From Lateolabrax maculatus (taxonomy: Eukaryota > Chordata > Actinopteri > Acropomatiformes > Lateolabracidae), in contig CM062214.1 of assembly GCA_031216445.1 (NCBI GenBank), forward strand, positions 15,716,001-15,780,000: a stretch of 64,000 nt of DNA, in the 5' to 3' direction. Made by a program: the position numbers and the translations under genes. Position 1 is the first letter of the stretch. Every line of letters begins with the position of its first letter. Below the pieces are notes generated by a model. That model was not told the origin of the DNA. It was given only the letters and a program-made list of their open reading frames with translations, and ran no database searches. Shown in pieces: positions 59,911 through 64,000 of the stretch.

Positions 59911-61608
59911 GATGAGAGACATTGAGGGAGAGAGTTGGTGGGGACTGAAGAGTGGGGAGGCCCCGAAGAGGCTAATGAATCCATAGGCAACTCCCCGGCT
60001 CTGCTACTGCGTAAATAGTTGTTCACTATATGCACTGCTACTTAGGCAAAATGGGGCTTCAAAATGTTCGGCTTTTGTCACTCATCAAATTCCTCAAGAG
60101 CACAGGCGCTGAAAGGTGTGGCTGTGTTTTATTCTCTTTGTGCCGCTCTCTTTCTTTCCGCCCTTTCAACATCTACTCTTGTGTAGTGTGGAGTGGGGGG
60201 TGGGTGGTCGATCTGCAGTGGCCATAACCCCAAAATAAAGCTGCTCAAATTTGTATTTATTGTGTGAAAGAGAGAGGTGAGTGAATGCTAATAATTTGTG
60301 CCAGCTTAAAGAAATAGTGATTTGGGGAATTTGGGTAATTTGGACAGTTTGTATGTTGACAAAAAGTAAATTTTAGGAATTGGGAAGCAAAAATGCTTTA
60401 ACACATTTTTTAATAAAATGAGAGGTTTTTATATTTATTAGCTGTATTGTTGCATTAAAGAAATAACCGTTTAATCCGTACTTTATGCCATTTCCTAAAA
60501 GCTTAATTTAAAATGACCATACATGCATTAAAAGAAAAATAAGGTAAGTTTTTGCAAAACATTAGTAAAAAAAAATAAAAATGTAAATGTATTTCACTGT
60601 GTTTACAAATATCTTCCTGGTGTGTAAATACAAAAGGATGAGAACCTTTTAAAGCAATTTATCTTTTATTTGTTAGGATCATCTCCTTTGTGTCAGTAAA
60701 TGTATTATAAGATCTAAAACCTTGAAAGAGAAAGTCAAAATACGTGTGATAAATGTGAAGCGACTGCTCCCCTTACCTTTGTAGTTAAAACTACAAAGAT
60801 ACTGGAGTCTCCCGCTGCAGATCTCACCCCAATATATCTTAGCAAAAGACACATGACATGCATGCGGCTAACATTCGCTCGGAGTTGTGGTTTGCGCAGT
60901 AGTTCCCACATGTAACTGTCTCTAATCAAGTCCTGTGCCGCGACGCCTGAGGCACAGAGATCAGACAGATCTCAAAGTGTGCCATCAACCACAAATTACA
61001 GGCCTTGATTTGAGGTTAACTGAGAGCCACTCCTCTAAGAATAACAGAGACAGTTGTAATACCTAGATTGGCAGAAACCTGTGACAGGGCTTAGGAGTAA
61101 CACTTGGTATCAAATTCGGCATCGAATCAGGTATTGTTACAGAAAGGCAGGGATGGAGAGCAGGGACACTATTAGATAGCCTATTACTGAACTGTGTGTT
61201 GGATTTGACCAAAACATCTTATGATCTTTTGTGTATCCACAGGGGAGAGCTGGACAAACACCTTAACTTGCTGATCGTCTGGTCTATTTCCACATGCATG
61301 TGCAATTCAAGTTTTACTTTTTGGAACACTAAAGCCCTGCACAGGTTATGTCTCCTGCCAAGTACCTACTAAAGCAACCCGTAAAAATAAAGAGTGAAGA
61401 CTGTTTTATTTCACCTCGCAAGGAGGTTTTATCATGTGTACTTTTTGGCACGTAAATAAACAGAGCGGGGGTGAGTGGTAGCCACATAAGGAGCGGCACA
61501 ATGACATTTTGGGTGCCAGAGTTTCACTTTTTTTTATGTCAAGGCTTAGTTTGCAGTCACCTTATTCAGCGCCTTTAGTTACCACATCATAAAGCTGAGG
61601 CAGACATC

Positions 61609-61626
61609 CCCCCACCCCCCCCCCCC
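61609..61626. repeat. C-run
   Basis: C4-A-C13-type run, G-quadruplex-prone on the minus strand. Confidence 0.85.
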
Positions 61627-62279
61627 ACTCCTGGCACCTCCTGCTCCTAAATCTACTTTTCAAGAATGCTTGAACTCGTTTGTTAAGATGCGAGCCAAAG
61701 TAAAGCAAAAACATTTGTCATTAGCTGGCTGTGGCGGAGGGGTGCCCCAGATGTAGCCCTTGCGCCGGCTTAAATACAGAGTGTGTGTGCGCTAACCAGC
61801 CAGCTTATGTGGTTCGCAGGCAGGCGGCCAAGAGAAAGCGGCCTCCTACTGTTTAATGACAATAAATGTACTGCCCCACTCCGTATTGCTCTTGTATTTT
61901 GTAAACAAGGTTAATGCTCCTTTTAATTGAGCACCTGGTGACAGAATATGACCTTGCTCGTGGTGACACTCACCTGAACGTCTCCGTCCAGCCGGGGGAC
62001 GAGGCTAAAATTGCGGCTAAAACATTGGAGTATTTCAATCAGAGTCGCTCGTATTCTCACTCCCGCGTGTGCACGTCTGTGTCCAGTTGTATTTATTTGG
62101 CAGCAACTTGGAGCCATATTCTCTCGAGCACGCAGCATTTGTGTCATTTACACAAAATGAAGCTTATTTCTCCGCTAAATGAATAATGCCCCTCGTCCTT
62201 TTTTGAAAACACGAGAATTATGTATTTCTTATTTCATCTCACTTAAGGTGGCTCTTATTCTCTAAGTAAAAACCTAAAA

Positions 62280-62480
62280 CCCCTTTACTATCACCTCAAA
62301 AGAGGGATTATGGCTAATTGAGCATTGTAGCCAGATAATTGGGCCCGAGGACCTATCCACATGGTGAGAATAACCCTCCTAGTCTGATTCTGAAAAAGAG
62401 ACAAAGCCAGGGGGTGGAGTAATGTGAGTTAAGGGATTCTCACCAGCTCTTGTGAGAGCTTGTTTCACATACACAGCTCA
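62280..62480. promoter_or_regulatory. Candidate conserved non-coding element
   Basis: GGCTAATTGAGCATTG, CAGATAATTGGGCCC and GTGAGTTAAGGGATTC within 200 bp, two of them TAATTG homeodomain cores. By appearance only. Confidence 0.25.
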
Positions 62481-62680
62481 AAGTGGAGCTAATAACTTAA
62501 CGCTAGTGTGTTTTCACTCTTGAGGGGTCTTTCTCCTTGGAACCTAGAACATTCTCCCAGATCCTTTGGTAAGGACTCTTGAGGGACTTTGTTGAGCTTG
62601 CCAAATTCTTCACAAAGACTTTCCCTCTCTTTATCTGCTTCTGTCTCGCTCTCTCGCACACGCATGAACACACGCTCACA

Positions 62681-62712
62681 ACACACACACACACACACAC
62701 ACGCGAGAGAGA
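62681..62712. repeat. (CA)n followed by (GA)n
   Basis: Short compound dinucleotide microsatellite. Confidence 0.9.
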
Positions 62713-64000
62713 GAAAACAAGAGGTAATTATAAACTATTAAAAAAATAAATAAAAAATCAGGCAGAAGTGAGTTAGTTACATGTGTCATCATCCAAGCTA
62801 CATTTGTGATCCTGTTTGTGTTCTCTGCATTTCCAAATGAAGAGCAAACATTCTTTAAATATAATGTTATTGGCAAACAAAACTTTTTTATGATACAGTT
62901 GCCAGTTTCATTTAATAGAAAAAATTAAGACTAAAGTTTCTATAATTAGGAAGACACTTCGGGAAAACTGATGTTCTGGTAATTCCATAAAAATGTGGGT
63001 TTTTTAAAATAATTTTGACTGAAGAGAGGATCATAGCTCTCTTTATAATTGTCAGTTAGTGGTTGAAGTTGTTACATCCACTTCTTTTGGAGCCAAATGT
63101 GTCTCTGCTGGCAACAGGATCATATCCCACCACAACTTTCTCTGCATTTAATTCCCACTCTGGTTTGAAACTTTCCTACTAATTAAAAAATAATGTAATA
63201 ATTTTAAGTTTACACCTTGGTAAACAAATGTATAAAAAAAATACAAATATATAATAAACAAATACCATTCACTGGGATGTACTGTACACTTATTTGCTAT
63301 CATTTAACTATTTTACTCAACAAAATCATGTCGAATTGGTTTGAAAAAATGATAAACGAGTACAGTATGGTAGTAATACCAGCCAGAAACATTGTTTTTC
63401 TGCTTAAAATGGGGGCTGCACCTGACCATAATGTGGCAGTAAATTCCCCTTTCATCAAAGCACAAAGCAGCAACTCAGTCTAGCAGTTTCCCTTTTCCTG
63501 TTGGTAAAAGTATGAGCTCAGTGTCCTGACATGGAGTATCTGCCTGCAAAAACACCATAGTCATAACAGAATCATCCCCGACCAGTCTCATTATCACCTT
63601 CTACTGCACTGTGCGTTGTAGCAGGGTCAAGGTATCTCACTTCCTTCTTAGATAACTGACCGGCATATAATAATAGCAGCATTTTGGAGGTGTGGCCCAG
63701 AAGGTCTATACCATTTCCCTATATTTCTGTACCAGTGGCTTGCACTATACAGTACACACATATTTCCTTTTCCAATGACTTTCCAAATGCCATTTCCAAG
63801 CACCAAAAACATTAAATTCAGTAAGATTTTCACCCAGAAAATTGCTCTTTAAGTCAGAAGCTAAGCTAGTGGAAGTAAGTGTAACACTGCTAATGGGGTC
63901 TCAATCCTTCTGCAGTGACCCTTACCCCCTCCCATCCTCTTTCAAGACAAACAGTCCATGACTGCCCTTGACTCCTCCTCTGGTGTTGCAGCCTGATGCC

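Larger units (their letters stand above)
56603..64000. other. Distal upstream desert, no gene seen
   Basis: No domain-bearing frame. Enhancer-like stretches at 57060-57560, 61440-61900 and 62280-62480 are the only non-repetitive GC-balanced parts. Simple repeats are at 59838-59863, 59891-59910, 61609-61626 and 62681-62712. Confidence 0.6.

Noticed and set aside
1..64000. tRNA, rRNA, CRISPR or viral genes
   Set aside because: No cloverleaf with intact A/B boxes, no rRNA sequence, no spaced direct repeats and no reverse transcriptase or envelope-like frame were found by eye.

Overview
The window is vertebrate, almost certainly a ray-finned fish of the percomorph type. The evidence is one intron-containing nuclear-receptor gene, dense (CA)n, (TA)n, poly-A and poly-T microsatellites, and several interspersed repeats whose sequence I recognise from percomorph genomes. 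There are no prokaryotic operons, CRISPR arrays or phage genes.

The only protein-coding gene I can support is nr2f1a (COUP-TF1, the fish orthologue of NR2F1), on the minus strand. Its three coding exons lie at 29588-29138, 27880-27353 and 25051-24777. Together they encode 417 residues: a divergent Q/P/T-rich N-terminus, a two-zinc-finger DNA-binding domain in exon 1, and a ligand-binding domain in exons 2-3 ending in PYMSIQ. Phase and splice consensus agree at both junctions. A TATA box at 30578-30585 lies about 1 kb upstream of the start codon. Around and upstream of it are a DR1-like element, an RFX X-box-like element, a CArg box, a DR5 element and a CCAAT box. On this reading the 5' leader is about 960 nt and contains at least one short upstream ORF.

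Layout: 1-15.6 kb is AT-rich non-coding DNA with one recognisable repeat (8007-8746) and some stretches that look like conserved enhancers. At 15.6-21.4 kb there is a visibly CpG-richer, microsatellite-rich block with CRE-like sites and a perfect GC palindrome. About 22.4-24.8 kb is probable 3' UTR and proximal 3' flank, and 24.8-30.7 kb is the gene and core promoter. At 31.8-32.4 kb there is a possible divergent plus-strand transcript (spliced, non-coding in character) and a CTCF-like motif. From 32.4-64 kb I see a gene desert with a terminal-inverted-repeat element (41479-41964), a SINE-like repeat, two other teleost repeat fragments, a clean hairpin and several enhancer-like stretches.

This is the usual arrangement for a developmental transcription factor: one short gene in a large non-coding regulatory neighbourhood. 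I found no undescribed multi-gene system. The most interesting hypotheses concern nr2f1a regulation: a receptor site abutting the TATA box, a DR5 retinoid-type element, a leader uORF, repeat tracts next to both 5' splice sites, and a divergent transcript. Calls of conserved elements and repeat families are recognition by eye, not by alignment.
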